DNA of 64,000 bases, taken from contig WTPW01000338.1 of assembly GCA_009809945.1 (NCBI GenBank), forward strand, positions 407,078 through 471,077, written 5' to 3'. The position numbers and the translations under genes are program-made. The notes beneath the pieces were generated by a model. That model had not been told where the DNA came from and searched no databases. It saw nothing but the letters and a program-made list of their open reading frames with translations. Numbering within the stretch: position 1 is the stretch's first letter; every line of letters starts with the position of its first letter. The stretch comes from Gigaspora margarita. Taxonomy: Eukaryota > Glomeromycota > Glomeromycetes > Diversisporales > Gigasporaceae. Shown in pieces: positions 1 to 12,604 of the stretch.

Positions 1-269
1 GACTCATCATTAGAAAAAAAAGAGAAAGATATGCCACACCTTAGCATTGCGATTCTCAATTAGACTTCAACACGTGAAATATTCACATGTACATAGAATT
101 GTTATGAGCACAATATGTAATAGTAGAAGAGAAAGTGATGAAGTGGAGCACTATTTCCATTATATATCTTCATAATCTCTAATAAAGAGTGTGTAAAAAT
201 ACAGCAATGCCGTAACCGTATTAATTTGTAAAAATTAATTCTACCACCAACTATACATAACTCAACTAT

Positions 270-470
270 TCCGAACCCGGACAGGTTTGCGAACTTCGGA
301 CCAAACCCAGACCAAACCTATAATCATGTTTGAGTCCGGTTCAAGTTCAGTACTTTTGGGTTTGGGTTCGAGTCCGGGTCTGAAATTTTCAAAATTCATG
401 GTTTGAGTTCGGGTTCGAGTTCGGGTTCAACCGGACCTGGACCGGACTGGACCCGGACGTAGGAGCCCTA
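270..470. repeat. Degenerate GGTTCGGGTTCGAG word tract, possible hAT MITE end
   Basis: About 200 bp made of variants of GGTTCGGG, GGTTCGAG, GGACCTGG and their complements, so the tract can pair with itself. The right edge reads outward as TAGGGCTCC, like the TAGNG ends of the hAT-type elements elsewhere in the window. No matching left end or 8-bp duplication was found, so the element boundary is inferred. It is much richer in GC than its surroundings. Confidence 0.45.
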
Positions 471-1334
471 ATATCCAGGTTGTAAGACAATAAAATTTTT
501 AAATAAAATTTTTTTTATTAAAAAATTTTTTTAAAAAAAATTAAAATCTGGGTCGCTAGGTTATAAAAGATTACTTGGTGATATGAAACCAATAGTATAA
601 GTTTGTATGGCCTTATCTGAAAACACAAAAAATTTGCTTTTTAGTATTGACAATCAAAACTTATTTGGTTGCTCATTAATATATTTACAGCTGAGCCCAT
701 AAGGGTTTTAATAATTTCTTTTTTTGTACAATTTTGTAAGTGAAAACTAATAATTATATTACATGACAATATTGATTACCTAAAGCCTATTCTAACTTAG
801 TATATTTATACTCAGGTTTATTTATTATTGAGTTAATGCGAAGAAAATTACACAATTAAATATTGTATATACAAATTTTCTAATCAGATTATTATTTATT
901 ATTTAGGATTTCGTAAATAAATATTATAAAAACTTTTTTTATTAGATTACCTGTTCGCTAATCAACAATTTTCAACAATTCTTTTCATATCTTACTAATA
1001 TCATTAATCACCCAAATTGATATTTATACTTAGGTTAATCTTGAAAGAAATTTATATACAACTAAATATCATATGTTTTTTTGTATAACATTTTAGAAAT
1101 GATTCAATTGGTATAATGATTAAGTAATAATTATTGTACAATTTTTTGAACTAATTCTGATATAATTTAATAAAAGTAACTCAGTTTAATAGAAAAAAAA
1201 GGAAATACATTCAGGTGCTTTAGTAAAACAAATAAATATATAAATTAGATAGCAAAAATGTATAAATTTTTATTTTTTTTGGTTTACTTTAATTTGAAAT
1301 CAAGCATATTTATTAAACTATTTTTTATTATTAT
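471..1334. other. AT-rich intergenic, no gene seen
   Basis: Simple AT-rich sequence with A and T runs and no coherent coding frame or recognised repeat. The stretch 1-269 is similar. Confidence 0.6.
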
Positions 1335-1815
1335 TTAAGAGTAGATGGTATGTAGATCATTTCTATTAATAAATGAGAGACAAAAAATATTTTTACTGTG
1401 AAATTAAAGGTTGCTACATATAAAAGTTAATTTTTTACTAAATAAATTGTTGTTTATATACTAAATAAAATTGTTCGCAATAAAAAGTTATGCATATTCT
1501 AAAAATTTTATTAATTTTGAATGAAATTTGATGAAGTTTTTACAATATCAATTGTTGCAAGGTGATCATAAAAGGCCAATTAAATCATGTGTAAACAATA
1601 AGTAAAATATGGTCATGAATATAAAAACAGCTATATCTTATGTTCTACTGGGCCAATATTAATAATTCGACTACCATTAGAATCAGAAAAACCTCTTCTA
1701 CAATTTATTTAACAACTTAATATGGATACTTAATAAAAATTTTCTTTTTATTAAGTATAAAATTTTTAGTAACTAGTTTATTAATAAAAATAATCTATAT
1801 ACCCTCTATGCTTAA
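1335..1815. mobile_element. TTAA-flanked MITE (piggyBac-like target), copy 1
   Basis: TTAA stands at both edges (1335-1338 and 1812-1815). Just inside, the left end reads GAGTAGATGGTATGTAGATC and the right end, read on the other strand, GCATAGAGGGTATATAGATT; both go on with a TATTAATAAA-like stretch. The left end also matches the left end of the element at 53475-53992, which is TTAA-flanked too. About 473 bp between the TTAA sites, AT-rich and without a coding frame. Assignment to piggyBac rests on the TTAA sites only. Confidence 0.7.
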
Positions 1816-1977
1816 TACTTATGTAATTAAATACATTATATACATATTATTTTTAACTTTTATATCACTTTGTTATAATTTATTAATCAAGTTATAATAA
1901 CTATTTTGCTTCTTTTTATCTTTGATTATAATTTGTGAAAACCTTTTTCTTACTACTAAACTGTATTTCTAGAAGCA

Positions 1978-3920
1978 TGAATATTGAAAAGGATAATAGA
2001 TATTATAATGTTTTCTTGAATCTTTCTAGTAATAAATATAATAAAAGTGATGATAATGACCCAACTATAAGTGAACAAGATAAATTACAAAATACAACTT
2101 CCCTGAGTTCAATTCCAACCAAGAAGCATAATTCACCAGTATGGATAATCCTAAGCCTGTTTGTAAAGTATATAAAAATGATTTTTCATCATCAAGCTCA
2201 ACTTCAACTCTAAAGTGGCATTTAAAAACACATAATATTATAGTACCAAAACAAAAGTGAAAGCTATTAAATTTGAACCACTATTCAAAGAATGAACAAC
2301 AAGAGCAAGATAATCTGGTTGTAAAATGGGTTGTTTGTAACTTGTAGCCATTAAATGTTGTAAAAAATGATGAATAGTAGAACATGATTTCAAAATTTGA
2401 CCCAAGGTATAGATTTTCTAGCAGAAATACAATAAAAGATCATACAACAGAGCTATTTCAAAAAATAAAAGAATGAAGTAAAGTTAACTTTACAGAAGAT
2501 CTCTGAAAAAGTAGCATTTACTTCAGACTTATGGATAGTATCAAATGGCACATCATTTATAAGCCTTACAATCCATTATATTGGAAATTAAGATGTTTTC
2601 TTCTTGATATAATCCCAATAAAAGAATGGCATACAGGAGCAAATATTGCTATACAATTATTAATATCTTGGATGAATATAATATATCTAAAAAAACTTTG
2701 GCCCTAACTAAAGATAATGCATCCTCTATGGTTTTGTGTAGTGCAATGTAGCTAAGAAGCTTGAAGAAGGTTTTAACAATTTTAATTTTTCCCATTATCA
2801 TTGTGCAGCTTATGTGTTGAACTTGGCAGTTAGTCAAGAAATAGAATTTATTGATAACTCTATAGTTAAAATATAATCATTAATATCTTATATCAAAGCA
2901 TCACATCCTACAATTAATAATTTAAAAAAATTATATGAAATGAAAAGTATTAATTATTTAGCACCCAAACTTGATATTAAACACTGATGGAATTCTACTT
3001 ATTATATGTTAAATAAATAGAAAAAAAATAGAATCACCTTTAACTATGCTTGCAGCTAATGATCCAGTAGTCCATATAAAGTTTCCAAATAAAATTGATT
3101 GTGATAATATCTATGTAAAGTTTTTTTTTCTTTTTTATTTCAAAAACATATTAATAATAAACAATAAACTAATTAAAAAATAATGGATATAATGATTCTT
3201 CTAGAACTAATTGAACATGCTACTCAACTTTTTTCAGCATCAAGTTATCCAACACATGGTGATGTTCAATTTGTTTTTCTTGGCATTCAGAAACATTTGT
3301 TGCAATACAAAAATGGTTCTTTTTTCTCTCAAAATTAGATGGCAAGTGCAACATTGAATAGCTATTGGCCAATTTTAAATGAAAATTCTAAAATTTCATT
3401 ACTATTTGTCCCAAGAACAAAATTAATAGCATTTAAAGACCTGGATAAAAAAACAAAAGCAATAAATTAGTATCAAATTTTATGGCTATTCTTCTGCCAT
3501 ACCAACTTCAACTATAGTTTCTTCTAATTATTTATCAAATACAAGAAACTACTTCTGACAATTACGAATATTTGATTTCTTATAAGCAAATAATTCAAAT
3601 TTATTATTTTTAACAATGAATAGTATACAAGATAAATTAGAAAGATACTTGGCCTTGCAATTGGAAAATGATGTAGATTTGCTAGTTTGGCAGCAAGAAA
3701 ACAATATGAATATCCCAGATTAAGTTTAATTGCTAAAGATTATTTGTGTATTCAGACAACAAGTATATCTTTAGAGCAGGCTTTTTCAATTGCTGGGCAA
3801 CCAATTATAGCATCAAGAATTGGCTGAATAGTGAAGTAGCAAGAATGGTTTTGTGCTTAAAAAGTTGGATCCAAGAAAAAATAGCAATTAATTATTTTTT
3901 AGTAAATAATGTAAAGTTAA
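1978..3920 (+). pseudogene. hAT transposase with BED zinc finger, decayed
   Basis: Scattered plus-strand frames give the parts of a hAT transposase in order. Near 2155-2255 there is a BED-finger-like stretch with TSTLKWHLKTHNI, whose first cysteine pair is incomplete. At 2500-2600 lies the start of the RNase H-like catalytic fold (FTSDLW, FISLTIHYIGN). At 2690-2870 come a DNASSM-like match and HYHCAAYVLNLAVSQEIEFI. At 3740-3890 is the hAT C-terminal dimerisation segment (SLEQAFSI, then MVLCLKSWIQ). Many stops and frame changes break it. Terminal repeats and target duplication were not found. hAT proteins cut and paste DNA and make 8-bp duplications; a relative could have mobilised the hAT-type MITEs in this window, which is inference. 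Confidence 0.8.
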
Positions 3921-4020
3921 ATCAACTGCAAATCTTGCTTCATTTTGTATTTATAAAATTACCTCACTACACAAAAGTTAAATTGCAGTTCTATGTAGCA
4001 AATATAATATATTATTTAAA

Positions 4021-4340
4021 TTAATAATAAATTAAATATATAAAATAATTAAGAAAAAGTTTACTTGGGTTTTAAACTCTCTAAATTTAGAGTTGTCAGA
4101 TATATATTCATTTTTGGTTAGATTGTTTTTTATACAGAATACAAAGTTTTTTCAATAATCCTTACTATTAATATTATATTAAGGTATTAATAAAAGTCTA
4201 CATATATATTCGGGTGGATAATACTTTACAAATTGTAACCAAGCTTCTGGTATTTTTAGATTATTGATATAGTTTAAACCATATTCAGTTAACATGTATT
4301 GGATATAATTATTTTTTGTTTATTCTTTAACAATATCTTG
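4021..4340. other. AT-rich spacer, no gene seen
   Basis: No coding frame or repeat recognised between the hAT remnant and the retroposon copy. Confidence 0.5.
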
Positions 4341-5197
4341 AATAATATTCAAAATCAATCAACTCTTCCTATTGATCACTTGTCCAAATTTCTAAACAAA
4401 AGAAAACAAAAAATTTTTTTAGTAAAAGACAAAGCAGCTATTAATCATAGTTTTTATAAAAGGTTAACCTTTTTACAATTTTGTGAGGACTTCATTATAT
4501 ATTCAGCACACAAGCCAGAAGCATCAGTTGTGCAAAATAACTAGTAGTGGATACTCTTGGTACAAGAAATTCTGGTAGAAGTTTTCTTCTATCGATGAAG
4601 ATGTTATAGTTGGCTAGGTGGTGAACTAAAAAATGAGGTTTTCAATACTCTCTTTAAGGTACTTTAGCTACAAGTACATAATAGATAGTTCTTTTAATTT
4701 TCTTTTTATGTATATAAAATACTTTGGTAAGACATTTCATTGCGCAGTATTATATAATTTTTACTGTTGGGCATAAACGTAAATATGCTATTATAGCCAT
4801 TTACTTTTTGCCTTCTCCTTCTGTTTTATATTTTACCTTTTGTTATATTTTGGTTATTTGTTTAGGTAAGTAGTTATTTCTCTTTTTTACTTCCTTTTAT
4901 TTTTGTTATTTTTTCTTTTTCTAGTAGAATCTTGCTACTCAAGAAGTTAGGAGAAGAGGGTTAAAAAGTAGGCAGTATAATAGGCGGCAAACTTCCAATC
5001 AGTAATTCAGATACTCTAAATCTATCTGAAATAAGGGGCTACAATAAGAAAAAAGTTTGATATAGCAGGTCATATTTAAGGATCATTAGGACACCTGAGT
5101 GAGTTGTACTTTAATTTCGTCAACCTAGAATAGACAAACATATGCTATACTGGAGTTACAAAATATGTAGTAATAAGTTGTAGCATGACTGCTAATA
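4341..5197 (+). mobile_element. Diverged copy of the retroposon at 52211-53323
   Basis: From TTGATCACTTGTCCAAATTT onward this stretch follows the element at 52211-53323 in the same order: the AACAAAAGAAAA block, GCAAAGCAGCTAT, the GCGCAGTATTATATAATTTT block near 4743, and further down weaker matches ending in TAATAAGTTGTAGCATGACT. A short plus frame of 81 codons covers the first part, but it is not kept intact against the other copy, so I do not call it a gene. No target duplication was found for this older copy. Confidence 0.6.
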
Positions 5198-5844
5198 ATA
5201 TATATATATATATATTAAATATTAGATATAATTAACGCATAGATTTTATTAACTAAGGCTTTTTATTTAATAAGTATGAGCCAAGTACTAATTGATCTAG
5301 TAGATGATTAGTGAAGAAAAGGATGAGTATATACTTTATAGATTTTACCTGTATTAAAAAATATATTACATGCCCTTATTTGTGGATATAATTTATATAA
5401 ACAGTAGCATTTCATTATTGTGAAAAAATATAGGCATTTTAATATGCATATTTGAAAAAAGAAATAATAATTTAGTCTATGTGATTTATTTGAGCATTAT
5501 ATTGCTGAGTCAGAATACTTAACTAAGAAAAGAAAAAGAAATGTTAGTTTCAGTCAGACAAATCAAAAAGAAAACAAAAATGAAACTACAACCTATATGT
5601 ATATACAAAGATAAGGTGTGACATAAGAATGAAATAGGCTTGTTATAACTCTAATATGTATAGAAGGAGCACATAAGGACTGGAAAATACTGTCTTCACA
5701 GAAAATTGAGAAGGTGGACCTAGAGGCCTACAAATTAGAACATGGAAAGTAGAAAACTCGTTTGTTGTTAGTAGGGACCATGACACATATAATCAAGGCA
5801 ATTCACTACATTAAAATATTATATGTATATTGTATATATATTAT
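5198..5844. other. AT-rich intergenic, (TA)n run
   Basis: Contains a short TA run at 5201-5215. No coding frame or recognised element. Confidence 0.5.
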
Positions 5845-6083
5845 AGGTATATTATGGATGTATTATGGGTATATCATAGATATATCGTGGGCGTATTATG
5901 ATTAAGTAATAAAATATTAACAAAACTATAGGTATATTGTAGATGTATCATGGGTAAATAATAATAAAATATTAACAAAACTATGGATATATCGTAGGTG
6001 TATTATGGGCTAAATAATAATAAAATATTAACAAAACTATGGGTATATTATAGGTGTATTGTGGGTGTATCATGGGTTAAATA
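5845..6083. repeat. 55-56 bp tandem repeat, about four units
   Basis: The block AAAATATTAACAAAACTAT starts at 5911, 5966 and 6022, giving periods of 55 and 56 bp. Each unit also contains an 11-12 bp subrepeat of the form GGTGTATTATG. It reads as a higher-order minisatellite. Confidence 0.85.
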
Positions 6084-6089
6084 AGAATA

Positions 6090-7399
6090 AAAATCTTAAC
6101 ATGTTTCACATGAGATTTTTATTTCATATTTATTTTCATTACAATTATTTCTTTTCACATTACGGCTTTTCTTTTAATGCTTGTGGATCTCTTATAATTG
6201 GAGGAATTGCATTGTTATAGCTAAGGCAGTGAGTGCATTTTATAAAAAATAAAAATACAATTAATATTCTATTTTATACTGTCTAATCAAATCATTTATT
6301 AATTTTTTTTTTGCGAATTGAATGAACCACCCAAGTCAAAGTACTGAGCTACCAGCAATGATGATTATGCCCTTTTGAATATATAACACACATAGTCAGA
6401 GGCCCTATTGTCAAGAGGTGAAGACTCTAGCAAATTTTTTTGCATAACTATATATACCCATAACAAGTAACCTGGATAGCTGATCTATCAATACAAAAAT
6501 AAACTGATACTAGAAGTTAACAATGTATTATTTACCTAGTTCATCTTTGTGTATTGTTATCTGCTATAAGATCATTCACTAAAATCTTTGGATGAAATTA
6601 TGAATAACTAAATAGGTTGTGTTATAGATTTTGATATAAAGCACTAAGGTGGATATATTCAAACTATTTCTTATCTTATAGTTCAGTAAACAAAACTGCA
6701 GGAAGCCTGTGTGATCTTCCTCATCTCACTATACAGTCAATAATAGTTGACAATTGTGCCCTCTATAAGTGGTTTATAAAACATAGAAAAAAATAAATTG
6801 CAGAGAGGTAATAGTCAGATCCTAGGCCTACCTCAAAATGCTATAACTACATCTGAGAAGACTATATACTAAAGGTACAGTTAGATTGTGAATTTTCATG
6901 AACCAGATAAATCACCTTCATTAAAGCACAGGACTATCATGGCTTTGTTAAATTTCACGAGCCTATGCAAATAACTTAAGTGACTGTCTTATAAACATGT
7001 AGATATTCTAGTATAAAGTAATAGAATATCAGTAAAAAAAATCAAAAATTGTAAGATTTATATAAAAGGATACTATTGTGTTATATATCACAAAACAATA
7101 ATTAACCATGGTGCATTGTATACTAAATTCAGCACACAATTATTGGACACAGAGTATGGTAATAATTTTACATGTTATATATTGATGATTTACAAATTTA
7201 GAATATTTTTTTTTTAATCTTAGGCAGTCTCACCAAAACTTTATTAAGTTATTTATTTGAATTTACATTAAATTCAGTATATCCTAATCTCTAAGTTTGA
7301 CATCGTTCCATCTGTTGTATCACAAATCAAATGCAACCTGCTGCACTAGTTCGTATATATATATGAAACTAGAGGCTGTGTTAGCCTACTTAAGAAACC
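6090..7399. other. Intergenic, no gene seen
   Basis: AT-rich, with no long frame, RNA gene or bounded repeat that I can support. Confidence 0.5.
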
Positions 7400-8293
7400 C
7401 AGGGTTGGCATAAATGGAATTTGGACAATGAAAATCTGTCCGATATCATTGTCCGAATGTCTGATCAAAAGCAATGGACATAGAATTGGACATATAAGAT
7501 ACCTTCCTCATAATTGGTTAATCACATGATATTAAATCATTTCATATAATTAGTCATTTAATTTAACATGTAACAATTAACCAGTAGAATTGCATCTGGA
7601 ATCAACAAAGATTTTAGTTAATCATAATATTAAAAGTGTTTTTTATTTATTAAGCATTGTGTTATAGAACTTCATAAATAAAGCTATACTTTTATTAATA
7701 AACCAACTCTTTTTAGCGAAATAATTCTGTACATATTTTTTATTATATCATCCTTTGAAAAATTAGTACATACGTATATACAATTATATGAGGTGCAATT
7801 TTTTTTATAATAATTATTATGTGTTACGATTAATTAAATGATAAGGGATCCATTCAATCCGTTTAGGTTTTGTTCCATAGTGTCCAAGTTTTAGAACCAT
7901 TTCATAATATGATCGATTTATATGTATCGGCTGGTGGGAAATTTGATTTTTTTTCATATGAATGTTTGAACAAATAGCAAAAAGTTTCTATTTAAACCAT
8001 ATACGTATAAAGATAGTTTCCCAAGCTAAAAATAAAAATAAAATAATCAATAAATGTAGATACACTAAACTAAATCAATTTTTTATATAGTTTTCGCCTT
8101 GGTCATGAGCAAATCAGCATTGGACATATCATTAGACATTGGAAAATTGTCCGAATTGTCCTATGAATATGATCAGACATTGTCTAGTGACAACTATAGC
8201 TGCGCTACATAGAACATCAGAATTGCATAGGACAATTCGGAAATGTCTGATGTCTGATAAAAAACCACCAGATATATAGCTTGCACAACCCTG
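7400..8293. mobile_element. hAT-type MITE with GGACAAT subterminal words
   Basis: Left end CAGGGTTGGCA, right end on the other strand CAGGGTTGTGCA. Flanking 8-mers are AAGAAACC (7392-7399) and AAAAAACT (8294-8301), 6 of 8 matching, as expected of an old hAT duplication. Both subterminal parts (about 7420-7500 and 8105-8260) are packed with variants of GGACAAT, ATTGTCC, GGACAT and AGACAT. No transposase frame inside. Confidence 0.75.
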
Positions 8294-8502
8294 AAAAAAC
8301 TAGCCAATCTGGCTTAGTACCCTCCACTATAAACCTTTCTACACTATCCAACTAGCAATCAGAGCAGATACCTTCTTTCAAACTTCATCTTGTAGTCCTG
8401 AATGCTCTTGTATTTCCCTTCCACTAGACGGTTCCTTCTTTTTTCTCTTCTTTTTCTTTCAGCTTGTCACCTTTTTCCTTTTCTTTTTAATTAGATCCTA
8501 TT

Positions 8503-8955
8503 TTACCTTTCGAGTGATACCACGTGATTTTTCCAGTTCGTAATAAAGATACATCTTGGTTTCCTGATCTCAAAATAGAACGAGTTCCAGATGGCTACTA
8601 AAAAAAATTTCAAAAAAGTTTTTGCTTCTGCCAATGAGTTCAAAATTTCTGCCAATTTTTTTTCTGTATTCTTCTTAATCAAACCTTTTATTAAAAGTTC
8701 TCTATTCTGAAAGATCTCCTCCTGTGACTTCCCCAGAAATAATTCTTCTAACTGGCTTTTAGAAATTTTATTGATTCCTTTGGACTTCATTTTTTTTAAC
8801 AAGATCGTGAGTATTGTCTCTTCTAATAGGTTCCACTTGTTTGATAGAGCATTACAATGTACCAAGTGATTCTGCATTTCAACTTTCTCTGAGTTACAAA
8901 GCTTGCAACATGTGTTAAGGTAGAGGGTAGGGAATCTTGATCCTACCTCTGCCAA
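8503..8955 (-). pseudogene. LINE ORF2 C-terminus, zf-RVT zinc knuckle
   Basis: 150-codon open frame. Near its start stand CCKLCNSEKVEMQNHLVHC and then NALSNKW, the CxxC-H-C knuckle that closes many fungal and plant LINE ORF2 proteins after RNase H. The remainder is a helical tail with no further motif. In the intact family this knuckle probably binds the element RNA at its 3' end (family knowledge). It continues the frame family of 8983-9246 after a stop and shift. Confidence 0.75.
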
Positions 8956-8982
8956 GACTGGGAGTTTCCCTTGTAAGCACTT

Positions 8983-9948
8983 CTAGAGAGTGCAGAGCTT
9001 CTTACTTTTATCCATTGCATTGTAGCGGATCCTACTAAGTTTGTGTAGGTTTTTCCAAAACAGGTTCCAGCTGAATACACTTTCGCCCAAACTTGGCTCT
9101 ATTTTTCTAAAGATTTTTGCATTCATTAATTCTGCTCCTGTCTTCAAGTCCAAAACCAAATTCAAGAATTTCCTTGCTGGGCTTTCTATAACGAAATGTT
9201 TCCAACTCAGGGTTGTATAAACGAAAAGTTCTTGAGTAGGTACCACAAGTAGTTCTTCTTCTGCTATAAGACCTTTTTTTGCTAAGGTATCTGCTCTTCC
9301 ATTTCAGTGATCCTCCAAATGACCTTTAACCTTAACCAAATTTAAACAAACTCTCTTTAACCTAACTAAGTCCCTAATTTTACTAACTAAACTAAAATTT
9401 CCTAACTTAATAAATTGACTAAATGCTAAAGAATGATTAATGCTAGTAACAGCATTTATCGCTGCTAGGCTATTTGAGTAAATTGTTAATTTTGTACCAC
9501 TTGGAGCTAATAAGACTACTAGCTATATGGCTGCTAATTCTGAGCAGGTAGAGGAGGGCCAATCTCTTATCCACGCAAAATCTTCATCTACTATATAGGA
9601 CTTGTCCTCACTTAGTTGCAACCAACCCAGACCCATCTTAGTTGAGCCACTACTCTGATTCTCCTTCTGCAACTGTAAAAAGCCATTCGTATAAAAGAAA
9701 AACTCCTGCTCGTTGCTTTCCATATTTCTCACAAGGCTTTTTTGCAGTACTAACTCTAATGCTTTACTCAGTTTCTGCTTTTTTAAAAGTTCTATTTCTA
9801 GACACTCTATAGGTAATAGACCCTGGAACAAACTTTCATTTAGACTATTTGTCAGAAACTCAGACTTAAATTTCTTGGATGTTCTTTTCTCATCCCAGTC
9901 CAAAATCCTCTTTTCTTTCTTGATATAGCTTTTTGGCAGTGTACTCAA
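8983..9948 (-). pseudogene. LINE ORF2 RNase H domain
   Basis: Frames at 9523-9948 and 8983-9246 and the sequence between them give an RNase H fold: STKMGLGWLQL, then STCSELAAI (the acidic second active-site position, about 9523-9550), then KLTIYSNSLAAINAV, and GHLEDH followed by NGRADTLAKKGL near 9265-9330, the usual C-terminal RNase H signature. One stop replaces the residue between GHLEDH and NGRAD. In intact elements it removes the RNA strand during target-primed reverse transcription. Confidence 0.8.
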
Positions 9949-10994
9949 AATTTTGATCCAACTGAAATGGCTTGTACAAACTTCCTCATCAACCTTTCTG
10001 TCATCTTTGCTGTATTTCCACTACATCCTTTGCACTTCTTAATTTCAAATTGGTTTGGATCTGCTAATGGGATATTGCAATAGTGTTCACCAAGAATTTT
10101 GGCCTTACCCTTCTGTACAATCTTAAAAATTTTTCTATCATCGTCTTTATTTTCAACTAGAACTAATTCTTTTTTTCTTTTATTGAGTGACACTGCTGGA
10201 AGTGCTATGGACAAAGCTAGTGAATTATAACCAAAAATAACATACTCAGGTACGAGCTTTCTGTTTCTTCTATCACCTATTAAGCAATTTTCAAGTGCTA
10301 TAAACTATCTTGGTTTTCTACCTCATCTGAACTGCTTTTTGCAAAGCTTAAGTTGCAATCATGTAATTAAATCGGACCCATCTGCACTGATTAATTGGGC
10401 CATTGTAAATAAGTTTAGCCTTTTTAATGCATCTGCAGTCTTTCAGTTAAAAACTTTTTCAAATACTACATTTAGCGGTGTTCTATCTTGTTCTATTTGC
10501 CAAAGCTCAGATGAAAAGTTAAAGTAGAACTTCAATTCCTCTGCTTTAAGCAGTACCAAGCATGCGAGATTAAACTTCCATATTTTTTTTATATTATCTA
10601 TTTTTCCCAGGTCACTCATTATGTTTACAATCCTTGCATCATTAAATCCCTGTCTGAGTCTCAATTCTGTAGCTAGAGCCTCTGTGCCTGTACTATTAAG
10701 TCGCTTGTATAAACTTATAACTTGTTTCTGAAAAAGTTCATCAGCTAATGCTCTACAGTTGCCTAGACCCTTATGTTTAAGTAGACTAGTACTGGTTATC
10801 ACTTGTAATTCTGCTTTATTTTTAATAAGTTTTAACAGAGGTCTATGTATTTCCTGGAGCTTGTGCTCAGAGAGCCTTGTTACTTGTAAGATGTATATAG
10901 CTTCAGAATTATACAAACATTGTTTAAGTAAGCCAATTGTCCCTATGTAAGTTTTTTCAGGTATAAACTTATTACCGTAGCCCTGACTATTCAC
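9945..10994 (-). pseudogene. LINE ORF2 region between RT and RNase H
   Basis: Frames at 10443-10994 (183 codons) and 9945-10214 belong to the RT thumb/connection part. The first contains LLKQCLYNSEAIYILQVTRL and LGNCRALADELFQKQVI, typical of the helical segment after the RT palm. The second ends with a CKGC pair. Neither begins at a likely real start codon; they are pieces of ORF2 after frame changes. Confidence 0.65.
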
Positions 10995-12290
10995 TTGGCC
11001 TTTGCCTTAATAAGAGTTTCTTTCATTTTTGTGTTCAGCCAGTACCCAAAAAATGTGTTATTGAGTTTGTACTCTCTTCTCTAATTTCTGAATTGCAGAA
11101 ATTTAAATATCTGTCTGGTTTCTCTACCTCTGAATTTAGAACTAACAACTTTGACTTTTNACCATTTATATGNATATNATTGATNTGAAAGAATTCTTCT
11201 GCAATTTTGATTAATTTTTCCATTTGATCCTTGGACTGAGTAATCCATGTTGTATCATCTGCATATGCTAGAACTGCTTGGCGTAGCATGATCCTCTTGA
11301 AGTGATCAGTTGTAATATTTGTTAGAAATTTTAGATCCATTACATAACCAAGAGTCTCATCTTTTTGAATTTTTTCAATTAAGGGGTCATAAAAAATTTA
11401 ACATAATAGGGGTAAGATCACTTCCTCCTGATCTATTCTATCAGGGACTATAAATGATTCTGTGCTACCATAGTCTGTTATTATACTTGATTCCCTATTA
11501 TAAAAAAGCTGCAAAATAAAATTGACTTCTTTTGGCAGAACCCTAATATGACTAAGAGCTGCTCTCAACATTTTAAGGGAGACTGAATCGAATGCCTTTC
11601 ACATATCTTGAAATAAAACCCAAAGTTCTTTCTTCTCCCAAAGTGTGTCCTCAAGTATTGCATTTAGTACATGTATTGAACTTTCTGTTGAGTTACCAGG
11701 TAAACCAGCAAAGTTCGGCCCCTAAGAATATTTTTATTAATCATTACCCTTGCAAATCTATCTGTATAGATTTTTGTTATGCACTTTCAAAATGTTTCTA
11801 ACAGAGCAATAGGACAGATGTTTGCTAGTGAGTAGTTCCATTCCTTTTCCTTTAGTATTAAGTATATCAATGCTAATTTCCATTTTTTTGGGACCTTATC
11901 CAAGTGAATACACAAAGACAGAAACTTTCAAAAAACTTTGTGTGCTGCAAAACTAGCAGCTCTTATTAGCATATAGGTTATACCTGACTGGCCTGGTGCT
12001 GATTTTCCCTTTAGTTTCTTGAGCATATCTACCCATTCTTCTTCAAGAATTTCTTCGTCCAAACCTTTGTACCATTCTTCTTTAATTGTTGTTTTGGGTT
12101 CGTATACTTCTTGCTAGTCTCAGTATTCCTCACTCAGGTTAGTCCTTATTTGTCTGAATTGATCTTGAAAATGTGCTCATGTTTTATCTAATACTTGCTC
12201 CGAGTTTGAAATTAGTCATGTGTAAAGGCCTTCTTTTTCTAATAGCTTGTCCAGTTTAACTTTTCTATAAGGCTTATCAAGCAGACTTGC
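10995..12290 (-). pseudogene. LINE ORF2 reverse transcriptase palm
   Basis: Minus-strand frames give GPNFAGLPGNSTESSIHVLN, then KAFDSVSLKMLRAAL (RT motif A; one stop just before it), then a motif-B-like region near 11420, and LAYADDTTWITQSKD (the YADD active site, 11265-11285). All three catalytic motifs are visible. Ambiguous bases at 11160, 11173, 11178 and 11185 fall just after the active site. Several stops and frame changes are present. Confidence 0.85.
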
Positions 12291-12292
12291 AA

Positions 12293-12604
12293 TTATTTTT
12301 CCTTGGTTCGACTGATCATCTCACACCATTCTTTAATTCTTCTACTAATTTCTTTATTTGTTGCATTCTCAATCTCCTTGCTATTTCTCTCCTTTATAAT
12401 TTTCCACCAACCCTTAAGGTCCACCAAGGTGTCCTCTGTCCAGATGTCTTCTGCTTGTTGTATTTCTAACTGCAAATCTGTATTAATCTTTTCTATAGTT
12501 AGATTAAATTCTAACTTATCAGTTTCTTTTATGGGAAGACCTAATCTATCTCTGATGAATCTCATCCATCTGCTTATCTGCAAAATTGGTCTATGCATGT
12601 AAGT
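12293..12604 (-). pseudogene. LINE ORF2 linker between endonuclease and RT
   Basis: 101-codon frame with a basic helical composition and no catalytic motif (LQISRWMRFIRDRLGLPIKE). Its place between endonuclease and RT matches the linker of APE-type LINEs. A plus-strand frame over the same bases is a shadow. Confidence 0.6.

Noticed and set aside
4299-4544. 81-codon gene
   Set aside because: The frame overlaps a retroposon copy; the related copy at 52203-52445 drifts in frame and sequence as noncoding DNA would.
5820-6083. CRISPR-like array
   Set aside because: Units are contiguous and diverged, with no distinct spacers, in eukaryotic DNA; it is a minisatellite.
9713-9928. Plus frames over the LINE (also 12303-12602, 13044-13337, 10339-10527)
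   Set aside because: Shadows of the minus-strand LINE coding frames.
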